NCBI RefSeq assembly: GCF_019754945.1 | Contig: NZ_JAEUWU010000003.1 | Coordinates: forward strand, 1-64,000 | Length of the DNA stretch: 64,000 nucleotides | Direction: 5' to 3' | Origin: Corynebacterium pseudokroppenstedtii | GTDB taxonomy: Bacteria; Actinomycetota; Actinomycetes; Mycobacteriales; Mycobacteriaceae | The notes under the pieces: model-generated | Seen by the model: the letters and a program-made list of their open reading frames with translations, nothing else | Told to the model about the DNA's origin: nothing | Databases searched by the model: none | Position numbers and translations under genes: made by a program | Shown here: piece after piece, positions 18,890 through 28,715 of the stretch | How the letters are laid out: each line of letters begins with the position of its first letter | How positions within the stretch are numbered: position 1 is the first letter of the stretch

Positions 18890-20044
18890 TCACTTCTTGG
18901 CTAGTTCATTGTCCAGAATGTAATCAATGGCAGATACTAATTTCTCTACATCCGCGGTATCGATAGCCGGAAATGTGCCAATACGCAGCTGGTTTCTTCC
19001 AAGCTTGCGGTAAGGCTCCGTATCCAGCACACCGTTGGCACGCAAGATGGCCGCGATTCGCGCCGCGTCGATGGCGTCGTCGAAATCAACAGTCGTGACG
19101 ACGAGGGACCGCCCCAGCGGATCAGCGACGAACGGTTGCGTCTCGGAGCGCTTTTCAGCCCAGTCGTAAATGACGCGCGATGAGGCAGACGTGCGCTGGA
19201 CCATCCCGTCGAGCCCACCGTTGTTATTCATCCACTCCACTTGCTGATCTATCATGAGCAGCGTCGCTACTGCGGGCGTGTTATATGTTTGGTTCTTCCG
19301 CGAATTATTCACAGCGGTCTGCAAATCCAGGAACGCGGGAATAAAACGATCCGATTGCGAAATCCGCTCAATCTTTTCCAGCGCTGCTGGACTCATCGCG
19401 GCGAACCACAGGCCACCATCGGACGCGAAGCATTTCTGTGGCGAAAAGTAATAAGCATCCGCATTCCGAATATCGACGGGTAAGCCGCCAGCGCCCGAGG
19501 TCGCGTCGATAAGAACGAGCGCGTCACCCGATGGCCGCTCGACGGGAACCATCGCCCCAGTTGACGTTTCGTTGTGTGCCCACGCAACAACGTCCGCGTC
19601 GACATTGTTAAGTTCCGACGGCGAAGGGGCTGTGCCTGGATCGCTTTCGCGGATAATCGGAGCGTCCAGCCAGGGGGCACGCTCGGATGCGGCCGCGAAT
19701 TTGCCGGAAAACTCCCCGTATTTCAGATGTGCGGAACGGCGCTCAATGAGGCCGAAGGTCGCAGCGTCCCAAAACGCGGTCGCCCCGCCCAATGAGGCCA
19801 CGATCTCGTAACCGTCGGGAAGCTGAAAGAGTGACGTCAGGCCTTCTTGAATAGAGGCGACGATGTTTTTGACCCCAGGCTTGCGGTGCGACGTTCCCAT
19901 AATGGTGGTCGCGCCCTGGTCAATGGCCTTTATTTGCTCGGGGCGAATTTTGGAGGGGCCGCAACCAAAGCGACCGTCGTGGGGGAGGAGTTCCTCAGGG
20001 AGGCGGGGTGCGTCGGAGGGAGTTGATGATGCGGTGGGTGTCAT
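18890..20044 (-). CDS. serC: Phosphoserine transaminase
   Basis: 384 residues from ATG 20044 (MTPTASS); a GTG at 20062 is also open and neither has a good ribosome site. SerC features are DGRFGCGPSKIRPEQ, GTSHRKPGVKNIV, SLGGATAFWDAATFGL, AWAHNETSTGAMVP and the PLP lysine in YYFSPQKCFASDGG. It converts 3-phosphohydroxypyruvate and glutamate to phosphoserine in serine synthesis. It is divergent from gltA across a 467-bp regulatory region. The 278-bp gap to sepH downstream holds no recognisable feature. Confidence 0.93.
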   Translation of the reverse strand: MTPTASSTPSDAPRLPEELLPHDGRFGCGPSKIRPEQIKAIDQGATTIMGTSHRKPGVKNIVASIQEGLTSLFQLPDGYEIVASLGGATAFWDAATFGLIERRSAHLKYGEFSGKFAAASERAPWLDAPIIRESDPGTAPSPSELNNVDADVVAWAHNETSTGAMVPVERPSGDALVLIDATSGAGGLPVDIRNADAYYFSPQKCFASDGGLWFAAMSPAALEKIERISQSDRFIPAFLDLQTAVNNSRKNQTYNTPAVATLLMIDQQVEWMNNNGGLDGMVQRTSASSRVIYDWAEKRSETQPFVADPLGRSLVVTTVDFDDAIDAARIAAILRANGVLDTEPYRKLGRNQLRIGTFPAIDTADVEKLVSAIDYILDNELAKK

Positions 20045-20239
20045 GTAGGACTCGTCTATCACTAGGGACTGTGCGTATTTCCCCTATCTCCAGGGAGAGG
20101 GCGTTGGTGGGGATCATAGTGACGCGGCCGTGAATAAGCGAATAAAAACCACAAAACTGGTTAAAATGCGTACATTGGCCTCGGTTCGCGTGGCAAGTAA
20201 CCCTGAAAGAGGGTGGATTTCTGGCCATTGATTGGTAAC

Positions 20240-20255
20240 TGTCGTGCACGTCACA
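20240..20255 (+). promoter_or_regulatory. GlxR-like operator upstream of gltA
   Basis: tgtcgtgcacgtcaca matches TGTGA-N6-TCACA at 8 of 10 fixed positions, with a perfect right half. GlxR, the cAMP-responsive regulator of corynebacteria, is known to control gltA in C. glutamicum. The site is 257 bp upstream of the ATG, so the transcript would carry a long leader. Confidence 0.5.
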
Positions 20256-20341
20256 ACCTTTGTTAAACTGTGCGGCATACCATTACTCGGGTATGTCTGC
20301 TGTCGCCCCCACGTGAGTGAGGTTCTACACTAGATCGTGAA

Positions 20342-20430
20342 GAGGGCAGGTCTTCAGTATTTGTCTTGTCGTCCACATGATGGATGCCGTGAATCGGTGA
20401 ACATCGACCAGCAAAGAGAAGACCGCCCTC
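20342..20430 (+). promoter_or_regulatory. Long-range stem in the gltA leader
   Basis: gagggcaggtcttc (20342-20355) pairs with gaagaccgccctc (20418-20430) over 13 bp with one bulged A. The enclosed arm is about 62 nt. It ends 81 nt before the gltA start. It does not match a riboswitch family I recognise. Confidence 0.5.
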
Positions 20431-20511
20431 GAAAGTGTATGAGTGCAGGGAAAACTTAAGCGAGCATCAGCTCCATACGGCATAACCACTGCTTTCGGAG
20501 AAAGGGAAAAC

Positions 20512-21822
20512 ATGGCTGACAACAATGCTGCAGAGGCCAAGGACAAGGCTGTACTTACCTACCCGGGAGGCAGCTATGAAATGCCGATCGTTAAAGCAAC
20601 CGATGGGAACGACGGCATTGCCCTAGGAAAGCTGCTCCAGGAAACTGGCTACGTTACCCTCGATCCGGGGTATGTAAATACAGGTTCCACGCTGTCCAAT
20701 ATCACCTATATTGATGGTGCAAATGGGATTCTTCGCTATCGCGGATATCCCATCGAAGAATTGGCTGAAAAAGCAACCTTCAATGAAGTCTCTTACTTAT
20801 TGATTAACGGTGAGCTTCCCAACCAAGAACAGCTTGACGAATTTAACCGCAATATTCGCCGGCACACGTTGGTTGATGAAGATTTCAAAGATCACTTCTC
20901 CATTTTCCCGCGGTCATCACACCCCATGGCCGTTATCGCTTCTGCGTTGAACGTGTTGTCCACCTACTACCAGGATTCGCTCGACCCGCTCGACCCAAAT
21001 ATGCAGAAACTCAACACCTATCGCCTGATGGCGAAGGTTCCCGTGCTGGCTGCTTATTCCCATCGTGCACGTCGAGGCCAGCCGTTCATGTACCCGGATA
21101 ACGGCCTGAACGCTCGCCAGAACTTCATGCGCATGATGTTCGGCTACCCGACGGAGGACTATGAAGTTGACCCCGTCCTGACGAAGGCTCTGGATCAGCT
21201 CCTTATTCTCCACGCGGACCACGAGCAGAACTGCTCCACGTCGACGGTTCGCATGGTGTCCTCCGCGCAGGCCAACATGTTCGTGTCTATCGCCGCCGGC
21301 TTCAATGCCCTGTCCGGCCCGCTTCACGGTGGCGCTAACCAGGCAGTTCTGGAAATGCTCCAGGAAATCAAGGACAACGGTGGTGACGCGACCGAGTTCA
21401 TGAACAAGGTGAAGAACAAGGAAGACGGCGTGAAGCTGATGGGCTTCGGCCACCGCGTCTACAAGAGCTACGATCCGCGCGCTGCAATTGTGAAGAAGAC
21501 CGCAGACCGCGTGCTCAACCACCTTGGCGTTAACGACGATCTCCTCGAAATCGCCGTGAACCTGGAAGAAATCGCCCTCAAGGACGACTACTTCATCGAC
21601 CGCAAGCTGTACCCGAACGTCGACTTCTACACTGGCCTCATTTACCGGGCCATGGGCTTCCCGACCAACTTCTTCACCGTTCTGTTCGGGATGGGCCGCC
21701 TGCCGGGTTGGATTGCTCAGCACCTCGAGCTCGTGAACGACAAGTCGTCCCGCATCAACCGCCCGCGTCAGGTGTACACGGGATACGATGAGCGCCACGT
21801 CATCCCGCGTAAAGAACGCTAA
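20512..21822 (+). CDS. gltA: Citrate synthase
   Basis: 436 residues from ATG 20512, preceded by GGAGAAAGGG. It is a type II (hexameric-class) citrate synthase with DPGYVNTGSTLSNITYIDG near the start, YRGYPIEELAE, LHADHEQNCSTSTVRMVSS, GPLHGGANQAVLEML (catalytic His), GFGHRVYKSYDPRA (catalytic His) and VDFYTGLIYRAMGFP (catalytic Asp). It condenses oxaloacetate with acetyl-CoA at the entry to the TCA cycle. The downstream fkpA and fused accDA order is the same as in C. glutamicum. Confidence 0.97.
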   Translation: MADNNAAEAKDKAVLTYPGGSYEMPIVKATDGNDGIALGKLLQETGYVTLDPGYVNTGSTLSNITYIDGANGILRYRGYPIEELAEKATFNEVSYLLINGELPNQEQLDEFNRNIRRHTLVDEDFKDHFSIFPRSSHPMAVIASALNVLSTYYQDSLDPLDPNMQKLNTYRLMAKVPVLAAYSHRARRGQPFMYPDNGLNARQNFMRMMFGYPTEDYEVDPVLTKALDQLLILHADHEQNCSTSTVRMVSSAQANMFVSIAAGFNALSGPLHGGANQAVLEMLQEIKDNGGDATEFMNKVKNKEDGVKLMGFGHRVYKSYDPRAAIVKKTADRVLNHLGVNDDLLEIAVNLEEIALKDDYFIDRKLYPNVDFYTGLIYRAMGFPTNFFTVLFGMGRLPGWIAQHLELVNDKSSRINRPRQVYTGYDERHVIPRKER

Positions 21823-21848
21823 ATAACGAGCGCCACACATGATGTTCC

Positions 21849-21921
21849 GGTGCCACTAGGCACCCCGCCATGAGCCAAGTTCGTCATTACCAGCTACTCT
21901 GGTGAGCCGAGCTTGGCTCAT
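21849..21921 (+). terminator. Paired hairpins between gltA and fkpA
   Basis: The first hairpin is ggtgcc/ggcacc (21849-21864) with a 4-nt loop. The second has perfect 10-bp arms atgagccaag (21870-21879) and cttggctcat (21912-21921), enclosing a smaller accag/ctggt hairpin. A likely gltA terminator, although no T tract follows. Confidence 0.6.
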
Positions 21922-21974
21922 TGCTTCGTCAGTTCCCCTATACCAGCGAGTCTGTAACAAAAGGAGAAAATCTC

Positions 21975-22334
21975 ATGAGTAAGCCAACTATCGAGGTCCA
22001 ATCGGGGCCGGCCCCGCAGGATCTCCTCATTGAAGACATCACGGTAGGGGACGGCCCTGAAGCACAAGCGGGGTCCAACGTTGAGGTCCATTACGTCGGT
22101 GTGGACTTCGAAACCGGTGAAGAGTTCGATTCCTCATGGGATCGCGGACAAACCATCACGTTCCCGCTCACCGGCCTGATTGCCGGCTGGCAGGAAGGCA
22201 TTCCAGGCATGCGCGTCGGGGGACGCCGTAAGCTCACGATTCCGCCGGACATGGCGTATGGGCCTGCCGGCACCGGCCACCCGCTGGGCGGCCGTACCCT
22301 CGTATTCGTTATCGATCTCGTGGACGTGAAGTAA
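21975..22334 (+). CDS. fkpA: FKBP-type peptidyl-prolyl cis-trans isomerase
   Basis: 119 residues from ATG 21975 with AAGGAGAAAA upstream. It is a single cytoplasmic FKBP domain: VEVHYVGVDFETGEEFDSSW, TFPLTGLIAGWQEGIPGMRV, GGRRKLTIPPDMAYGP and LVFVIDLVDVK. There is no signal peptide. The family catalyses proline isomerisation and assists folding. It sits between gltA and accDA as in C. glutamicum. Confidence 0.93.
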   Translation: MSKPTIEVQSGPAPQDLLIEDITVGDGPEAQAGSNVEVHYVGVDFETGEEFDSSWDRGQTITFPLTGLIAGWQEGIPGMRVGGRRKLTIPPDMAYGPAGTGHPLGGRTLVFVIDLVDVK

Positions 22335-22385
22335 GAGGGACTACGCGGCGCCTACGCGACCGTGGTTCTTCGACGCAGACGGCTC

Positions 22386-23942
22386 TCACACGATGGTGGC
22401 GAGCCGTTCATAATGCGCCAGGCGCTGCTCACGTCCACGTCGCCAAGTGGAATTCAGCTTAATCTCCCACAACGCGTGAGCAATCGAGTCAATGACCACC
22501 TTGCTGTCGGCCTCGGCATCGGTGCTGTCCAATGCGGGGATCAGGCGATCGACAATTCCGCGTTCGTGAAGCTTATCGGCCGCAACGGACTGGTTTTCCA
22601 TCATCGCCGGTGCATGATCGACGTCCCGATAAATAATCGCGCTGGCTCCCTCCGGGGGAAGAGGAGCCAACCACGCATCTTCACACGCCAGAACCTGATC
22701 GGCAGGAATCATCGATAGCGCGGCACCGCCACACCCCTGGCCGATAATGACCGACACCGTCGGCACGTCGATATCGAGAATTTCAGCCAGCGTACGCGCA
22801 ATGGAACCAGCCATCCCAGTCCGCTCCGCCCGGTCGGACAGCTCACCACCAGGCGTATCGATGACGCTGACCAGCGGAATTCCCAGCTCGTGGGCCAATG
22901 TGATGCCGCGCCGGGCGAAGCGCATGGCCTCTGTGCTCAACGGCCACTCGCCCAATGGTTCTTGCGCGGTCCGATCCATTCCGACAAACACGAGGGATTG
23001 ATCGTTGATCCTGGTTAACCCCACGATCACAGCCTCAGACATTCGCCCGTCCCCTGTGCCAGAGAGCTGAATCCAGTGGTCAGACAGAGCATTCACGAGG
23101 TCAGCAGCGCCGGTCCGCTGTGGATTCCGGGTTCGCGTAATGGCGTCCCACGCTGACCTCACCTCACCAGACGGCGGCGTCGGTTCGGCCGGTTCGGTCG
23201 CATGATCCGGGCGGATAAGAACGTCGAAAAGTTTCGTAAATTGCCGACGAAGGCCCGCGGGATCGATAACTCCATCGATGACCCCGTGGCGGGAGAGATA
23301 CTCGCCGGTCTGAACCCCAGGTGAGAGAGGCTTACCCGTCGTGAGTTCGACGACGCGGGGGCCCAGGAACCCCAGCGTGGCGCCGGGCTGAGCGAAGGTG
23401 AGGTGGCCCGCGGAACCCCAGGACGCCATAGCCCCGCCCGTCGTTGGGTGGCGGAGATACACCAGGTAGGGCAGGTGCTGATCTTTATGCCGATGAATTG
23501 CGGCGGTGATCGAAATCATCAGCGCAAAGGCCGGCGTTCCCTCTTGCATTCGCGTGCCGCCAGACGCGGGCGAAATGAGAAGGGGCAAACTTTCTGCCGT
23601 GGCGCGGTGGATGGCGTCGATAATTCGTCGTGATGTCGCAGCCCCGATGGACCCACCGAGAAAAGAGAACTCCGATGCAACCACAGCAACGCGGTGGCCA
23701 TCAATCGTTCCGGCCCCGGTGATCACAGCTTCATCAACCCCCGACTTTTCCCGCGCACGAGCTAATGACGCTGCGTAATCATCGGAAATATCTCCATAAT
23801 CAGGCTTAGTGTCCCAGCTATCCCATGAATCAGTATCGAGAATGTCATTGATGAGGTCATGGGCGGACAGGCGCTCGGGTTGAGGAGCGGACGGAGAGGA
23901 GGGGGAAGAAGTCGGAGTGGACGAACCGGAATGTGACACCAT
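22386..23942 (-). CDS. accDA: Fused acyl-CoA carboxylase carboxyltransferase (beta+alpha)
   Basis: 518 residues from GTG/ATG region start at 23942 (MVSHSGSS). A Ser/Pro-rich head precedes two crotonase-fold halves. The beta half has VVASEFSFLGGSIG, SPASGGTRMQEG and GSAGHLTFAQPGATLGFLGPRVVE. The alpha half has IPLVSVIDTPGGELSDRAE, GMAGSIARTL and VSVIIGQGCGGAALSMIPAD. No zinc-finger cysteines are seen at the N-terminus. It corresponds to Rv0904c (AccD3) and to accDA beside gltA in C. glutamicum, and is expected to transfer carboxyl from biotin to an acyl-CoA. It is followed in trans by echA, as in mycobacteria. Confidence 0.9.
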   Translation of the reverse strand: MVSHSGSSTPTSSPSSPSAPQPERLSAHDLINDILDTDSWDSWDTKPDYGDISDDYAASLARAREKSGVDEAVITGAGTIDGHRVAVVASEFSFLGGSIGAATSRRIIDAIHRATAESLPLLISPASGGTRMQEGTPAFALMISITAAIHRHKDQHLPYLVYLRHPTTGGAMASWGSAGHLTFAQPGATLGFLGPRVVELTTGKPLSPGVQTGEYLSRHGVIDGVIDPAGLRRQFTKLFDVLIRPDHATEPAEPTPPSGEVRSAWDAITRTRNPQRTGAADLVNALSDHWIQLSGTGDGRMSEAVIVGLTRINDQSLVFVGMDRTAQEPLGEWPLSTEAMRFARRGITLAHELGIPLVSVIDTPGGELSDRAERTGMAGSIARTLAEILDIDVPTVSVIIGQGCGGAALSMIPADQVLACEDAWLAPLPPEGASAIIYRDVDHAPAMMENQSVAADKLHERGIVDRLIPALDSTDAEADSKVVIDSIAHALWEIKLNSTWRRGREQRLAHYERLATIV

Positions 23943-24090
23943 TTTTCTAGCGTAACTCTCACATGTCGTCCGCGAGGAGGCTTTAGTGAAATGGTGTGCA
24001 GGCCGGGTGTGGGGGATATGTGGTGGGTGATGGAGTGCGTGCTTAGCCCCGTGAGCTGGGGTTCTGCAGGACTGAGCCATAGCGTGTTCA

Positions 24091-24984
24091 ATGGCTCGTA
24101 TGGCTAACAACACTTCGAAAGCAGATACGACACGACGAAACGATGCGGGCCCGACGGCCACGCTGAGCGACGGGACCGTGATCCCGCGCTTGGGATTTGG
24201 AACATGGGAATTGTCTCAAGAGGAGGCATATTCCTCGGTGCGCACTGCAATTGCGGCCGGATTCCGGCGCATCGATACCGCAATGATTTACAAGAATGAG
24301 GAATCAACGGGCAAAGCTATTCGCGATGCTATCGAGAATGGCGATGTCACCCGCGAGGAACTCACGGTCTCAACCAAACTGTGGAATTCCGACCAGGGAT
24401 ATGAATCCACCTTTGAGGCATTCAACACCAGCATGGAAAAGTTGGGACTCGATTACGTCGACATCTATTTCATTCACTGGCCGTACCCTGAAAAGAATCA
24501 ATATAAAGAATCTTTTAGGGCGATGATTGAGCTACAGAACCAAGGCCGTATTCGTTCCCTGGCGGTGTGCAATTTTTATCCAGAAGCAATGGATGAACTT
24601 GTTGCGGAAAGTAACAAGACGCCGACTATTAACCAGATCGAACTCCACCCCGGGTTCTCGCAGGCAGCGATGCGTTCCTTTGATGACCAGCACTCCATTT
24701 TAACGGAATCGTGGTCTCCGTTGGCCCAGGGTAAGTACTTTGATGAGCCAGTTATTAAAGATTTGGCTGCTAAGTATGGAAAGACACCAGCACAAATCGT
24801 TCTTCGCTGGCACCTTGATATGGGGCTCCCTGTCTTAACCCGCTCCAAGTCCAAAGAACATGTGGAATCCAACTTCGATATTCTGGACTTTTCCTTGACG
24901 ACGGACGAAGTTGAGCAGATCACTGCGTTGGACCGTGAAGACGGGCGCATTGGTGCTGATCCCAGCACCGCTAACTTTGAATGA
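24091..24984 (+). CDS. Aldo/keto reductase
   Basis: 297 residues; ATG 24100 is an equally possible start. It belongs to the 2,5-diketo-gluconate-reductase-like AKR group. It has GFGTWELSQEEAYSSVRTAI, the catalytic set in FRRIDTAMIYKNEE (Asp, Tyr), STKLW (Lys), IHWPYPEKNQY (His), and the NADPH-binding segment PVLTRSKSKEHVESN. It is a cytosolic (alpha/beta)8-barrel oxidoreductase; the substrate is unknown. It is divergent from accDA. Confidence 0.92.
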   Translation: MARMANNTSKADTTRRNDAGPTATLSDGTVIPRLGFGTWELSQEEAYSSVRTAIAAGFRRIDTAMIYKNEESTGKAIRDAIENGDVTREELTVSTKLWNSDQGYESTFEAFNTSMEKLGLDYVDIYFIHWPYPEKNQYKESFRAMIELQNQGRIRSLAVCNFYPEAMDELVAESNKTPTINQIELHPGFSQAAMRSFDDQHSILTESWSPLAQGKYFDEPVIKDLAAKYGKTPAQIVLRWHLDMGLPVLTRSKSKEHVESNFDILDFSLTTDEVEQITALDREDGRIGADPSTANFE

Positions 24985-25088
24985 TCCTTCGCGCAGCCCG
25001 TGTGACATGCGGGCGTGGCATGCGAGCGTGGCACGGGCGCGTTGGCGAAAACGCCGCGGGGGGCTTGCCCGGCGCATAGCCTGTATTT

Positions 25089-25949
25089 ATGACGAATGAG
25101 AACAATGTCACATCCGCATCACCCGACGGCGAGGTCACTCTAGACATCCTGCCCACGGATAACGACGCTCCAACCGACGACGTGTCGCAGCCACAGGTGG
25201 CAGTCATTACAATCCGCCGCGACCACAAGAGAAACTCGCTGAACGCGGACGTCTGCGGCCAGATCACGTCCTATGTTCACGAGGCGGAAAATACGGAGTC
25301 CGTTCGCGCCATCCTTCTCCGCGGGGAGGGGAAGGCTTTTTGCGCTGGAGCAGACCTCGCTGGTGGCGTGTACACCTCCGCTTTCCATCACAATCTTGAT
25401 GCAATGCTGACCTCTATTACTCATTCGCCTCTCCCCGTCATTGCCGACGTCCACGGTCCGGCAGTCGGCGCTGGCACCCAGTTGGCCATGGCATGTGACC
25501 TTCGCGTCGTGGGGGAGAGTGGCTGGTTCAGCGTTCCAGTCGTCCGCCTCGGTATTGCCGTCGATCCGTGGACGATTCATCGCGCCGTCGAATTGCTCGG
25601 TGGTGCCCGGGCGCGGTCATTCCTCTACACCGCCGAACGACTCGGGCCCGACGCTGCGGTAACAGCAGGGTTGGCGTCGTCACGAGGAAACCACGACCAC
25701 GCCTGGCAAGTAGCCGTCGATCAAGCCACAAATGCCCCGTTGACCTTTAGGTATCTCAAAGCCGTCTTTAATCAGGTAGTTCCGACGGGGGCGTTCGAGG
25801 GCAGTCCCACCGAAGCGATTGGAGATGACGGCACTGACCTCACCGCTGTTCATGAGCACTTGCGCACAGAGTGTTGGGATTCCGAGGATGCCGCCGAGGC
25901 AAGAGCTGCGCGGTCTGAGGAGCGGTCTCCGGTGTTCAAGGGCAAATAA
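25089..25949 (+). CDS. Enoyl-CoA hydratase/isomerase family protein
   Basis: 286 residues of the crotonase fold. After about 35 acidic residues come VITIRRDHKRNSLNADV, the oxyanion-hole segment GEGKAFCAGADLAGG and the second one VHGPAVGAGTQLAMACDLRV. Later GARARSFLYTAERLGPDAAV aligns with the family's GPARA motif. It corresponds to Rv0905 (EchA6), which lies next to accD3 in mycobacteria; the EchA6 relation suggests fatty acyl-CoA handling rather than true beta-oxidation. The ATG lacks a ribosome site. Confidence 0.85.
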   Translation: MTNENNVTSASPDGEVTLDILPTDNDAPTDDVSQPQVAVITIRRDHKRNSLNADVCGQITSYVHEAENTESVRAILLRGEGKAFCAGADLAGGVYTSAFHHNLDAMLTSITHSPLPVIADVHGPAVGAGTQLAMACDLRVVGESGWFSVPVVRLGIAVDPWTIHRAVELLGGARARSFLYTAERLGPDAAVTAGLASSRGNHDHAWQVAVDQATNAPLTFRYLKAVFNQVVPTGAFEGSPTEAIGDDGTDLTAVHEHLRTECWDSEDAAEARAARSEERSPVFKGK

Positions 25950-26047
25950 GCATCGACACGGTAAGCCGGGCGTCGCCGACCCGGCCTCGTTAGTCGAGCG
26001 TCGGGAGTTGAGCGTCGATAGCCGAGTCGTGTTAATAAGGCGTTCTC

Positions 26048-26053
26048 TACAAT
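26048..26053 (+). promoter_or_regulatory. Possible -10 element giving a leaderless ctpE transcript
   Basis: tacaat lies 7 nt before the ATG at 26060, the spacing expected for transcription starting on the A of the start codon. No Shine-Dalgarno sequence is present at usable distance. Leaderless mRNAs are common in corynebacteria. Confidence 0.4.
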
Positions 26054-26059
26054 GAGCAC

Positions 26060-28624
26060 ATGGCTCAACAACAGTCCGACGCTTCGCCGTCTCACGACTC
26101 GGCGGAGTCGTCCCACTCTTCTGCTGATGATGACCGTACTTTCCACACGGATCCGTCGGTGGGATTGACCTCGCAGGAGGTCGAGGAACGTCGTCGCGAC
26201 GGTAAAGGCAATACACTGCCTGAACGGTCCGGCCGCTCAACCTGGTCGATTATCAAGGCGAATGTTTTTACCCGCATCAACGCGATGCTCGGCGTCCTCC
26301 TTGTCATTGTTCTGGCAACGGGATCGCTCATTAACGCGATGTTCGGGCTGTTGATCATCGCAAACTCGGGCATCGGGATCATCCAGGAACTTCGCGCCAA
26401 GCGGACGCTAGACAAGCTCACCATCGTCGGTGAAGCGCGGCCAACTGTCCGAAGGGACGGGGAGGACCACGAGATTTCCCGCGATGAGGTTGTGCTGGAT
26501 GACCTCATCATCCTGAAGTCGGGGGTCCAGGTCGTTGTCGACGGTGTCGTCGTCGAGTCTGAGCACGTCGATATCGACGAATCGATGCTCACCGGGGAAT
26601 CGGACCCGGTGGAAAAATCGCCGGGGGATGAGGTTCTATCCGGGTCCTTTGTGCAGTCCGGCCATGGGCTCTACCAGGCGACGAAGGTCGGGGCGGACTC
26701 GTACGCCGGGAAACTGACCGCGGCCGCGAATAAATTCGAACTCACCGATTCTGAGTTGATGTCGGGCATCAACAAAATCCTCCGCATCATTACGTGGCTG
26801 TTGATCCCGACCGGTATTTTGACCATTTGGACTCAGCTGTTCCGGTCCGGGGATTCACTTCGCGACGCAGTGTTGGCCATGGTCGCCGCGCTCGTTCCGA
26901 TGGTCCCCGAGGGGCTGGTCTTGATGACGTCGATCGCGTTCGCCGTCGGGGTTGTCCGCCTGGGCAAGTTTAAAGCGCTGGTTAATGAGCTGCCCGCCAT
27001 CGAGGGGCTGGCCCGTGTCGACGTTGTCTGTACTGATAAAACTGGCACGCTGACGGAAAACAGAATGGTCCTCAACGACGTCGTGGAGGTGAACTCGGAG
27101 CAGAAATCAGGTTCCACCAGCGATTCATCGGTTGATCAACCGTTGTCAGAATCAGACGAGGGATGGGCTCGCGTCGACCAGGAAGTCCTGGGCGCGTTGG
27201 CGTCGTTAATCGCGGCGGACGACGACAAGAACGACACCTCGGAAGCCATCGCCGAAGGAATCCACGATCTCGACTCGGACACCGAAGTCATGGATCCCAC
27301 GGATACCAAGGCGTTTTCGTCGGCACGAAAATGGTCGGGAGCCAGCTTTGGTGAGACGACGTGGGTGATGGGCGCCCCAGATGTTATTGCGCTACCGGGG
27401 TCGGAGGCGGCTGAAGCAGCCGATGAGATAGGCCGGCGTGGTCTGCGCGTTTTGCTCTTGGCCCAGACGTCGAAAAAGCTCGATGACATCACTGCGACGC
27501 CCAAAGACCCCGGCGATGATGACCTCACCCCGCGGGGGCTGATCGTCCTTGAGCAGAAAGTGCGCGACGATGCGCCCGAGACGATCGAGTACTTCGACCG
27601 CGAGAAAATGCACGTCAAGGTTATTTCCGGCGACAATGCGGAGTCCGTGGGGGCTGTGGCGTCGTCGGTGGGTATTGATAGTTCGAAGACCATCGATGCC
27701 CGCGAGCTTCCCGATTTCGAGTCCGACCAGGATAAATTCGACGAGGTCGTGGAAGAGTCCACGGTGTTTGGGCGCGTGACACCCGAGCAGAAGCGCGCGA
27801 TGGTGGGCGCGCTGCAACGGAACGATCACACCGTCGCGATGACGGGTGACGGGGTGAACGACGTGTTGGCCTTGAAGGATGCCAATATCGGTGTGGCGAT
27901 GGGAGCAGGGTCCCCGGCGACGCGATCGGTTGCCCAGCTGGTGTTGTTGAATAATTCCTTTGCGACGCTGCCACATGTTGTTGCCGAAGGCCGCAGGGTT
28001 ATCGGCAACATCGAGCGCGTAGCCAACCTCTTCTTGACGAAGACCGTGTACTCGGTGTTGCTGGCGCTGATCGTCGGCATCTTCGGGATGAGCTACCCCT
28101 TCCAACCCATCCACGTGACCATGACCGGCTGGTTCACCATCGGAATTCCGGCGTTCATTTTGTCGCTGGCCCCGAACCACGAACGGGCAAAGTCCGGCTT
28201 CGTGGGCCGTGTCCTGCGGTTGGCGGTCCCGTCGGGAGTTCTGATCGGTGCCGTGACAGTCGGGTTCTGGTTGTGGGTCACACGAGGCGACAACTTTGAC
28301 CGATCGCAAGCATCGACGGCGACGCTGACGGTGATGATCACGATGGCGCTGTGGGTGCTCATTGTGGTTGCTCGCCCGTACAAGCTGTGGAAGATCGTGC
28401 TGCTGGTCGTATCGGCCCTGGCTTATGTCGTGATTTTCTCGGTTCCGTGGATTGCTCACATTTTGTTGCTGGATCCGACGAACCTTGGGCTGATGTCCCA
28501 GGCGCTCATTGTCGGCGCGATCGGATGTGTTGCTATCGAAATCGCGTGGTGGATTAGCCACACGAAGCGTGGCGATGCGCAGTTGTGGGATCACTCAGAG
28601 GCCGAGGGCGTGTTCAAGTATTAA
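26060..28624 (+). CDS. ctpE: P-type cation-transporting ATPase (CtpE-like)
   Basis: 854 residues with a complete P-type set: actuator motif [11 protein letters not shown], phosphorylation site DKTGTLTEN (Asp326), nucleotide-binding domain, hinge [21 protein letters not shown] and about 10 membrane helices. The helix-4 motif is PEGL (VPEGLVLM) rather than a CPx heavy-metal motif, which fits the P2/P3-like CtpE group reported to import calcium in mycobacteria. It is positioned as Rv0908, downstream of the EchA6 homologue. A Ser/Asp-rich head (about 40 residues) precedes the domain. Confidence 0.88.
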   Translation: MAQQQSDASPSHDSAESSHSSADDDRTFHTDPSVGLTSQEVEERRRDGKGNTLPERSGRSTWSIIKANVFTRINAMLGVLLVIVLATGSLINAMFGLLIIANSGIGIIQELRAKRTLDKLTIVGEARPTVRRDGEDHEISRDEVVLDDLIILKSGVQVVVDGVVVESEHVDIDESMLTGESDPVEKSPGDEVLSGSFVQSGHGLYQATKVGADSYAGKLTAAANKFELTDSELMSGINKILRIITWLLIPTGILTIWTQLFRSGDSLRDAVLAMVAALVPMVPEGLVLMTSIAFAVGVVRLGKFKALVNELPAIEGLARVDVVCTDKTGTLTENRMVLNDVVEVNSEQKSGSTSDSSVDQPLSESDEGWARVDQEVLGALASLIAADDDKNDTSEAIAEGIHDLDSDTEVMDPTDTKAFSSARKWSGASFGETTWVMGAPDVIALPGSEAAEAADEIGRRGLRVLLLAQTSKKLDDITATPKDPGDDDLTPRGLIVLEQKVRDDAPETIEYFDREKMHVKVISGDNAESVGAVASSVGIDSSKTIDARELPDFESDQDKFDEVVEESTVFGRVTPEQKRAMVGALQRNDHTVAMTGDGVNDVLALKDANIGVAMGAGSPATRSVAQLVLLNNSFATLPHVVAEGRRVIGNIERVANLFLTKTVYSVLLALIVGIFGMSYPFQPIHVTMTGWFTIGIPAFILSLAPNHERAKSGFVGRVLRLAVPSGVLIGAVTVGFWLWVTRGDNFDRSQASTATLTVMITMALWVLIVVARPYKLWKIVLLVVSALAYVVIFSVPWIAHILLLDPTNLGLMSQALIVGAIGCVAIEIAWWISHTKRGDAQLWDHSEAEGVFKY

Positions 28625-28715
28625 TCCCGTGGAGCGAGTGGTCAGGGTCAATTAGCTGTACGTTGTGGTCAGGCTCATTCGATTCACGATCAACCAATCA
28701 GTAGGGTTGTCATCC

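Larger units (their letters stand above)
20045..20511. other. serC-gltA divergent intergenic region
   Basis: 467 bp without a gene. It holds the divergent promoters, a GlxR-like site (20240-20255), the AT-rich stretch ttgttaaact after it, and a long-range inverted repeat in the presumed gltA leader (20342-20430). Confidence 0.6.

Noticed and set aside
20917..21840. Long open frame antisense to gltA
   Set aside because: It is entirely inside a highly conserved gene and has no family motif; it arises from biased codon use.
24990..25070. Repeat of gcgtggca units after the aldo/keto reductase as a regulatory array
   Set aside because: Only two imperfect copies, in GC-rich intergenic DNA, without a defined spacing.
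27392..28594. 400-codon open frame antisense to ctpE
   Set aside because: His/Arg/Gln-rich translation with no domain, fully overlapped by the P-type ATPase.
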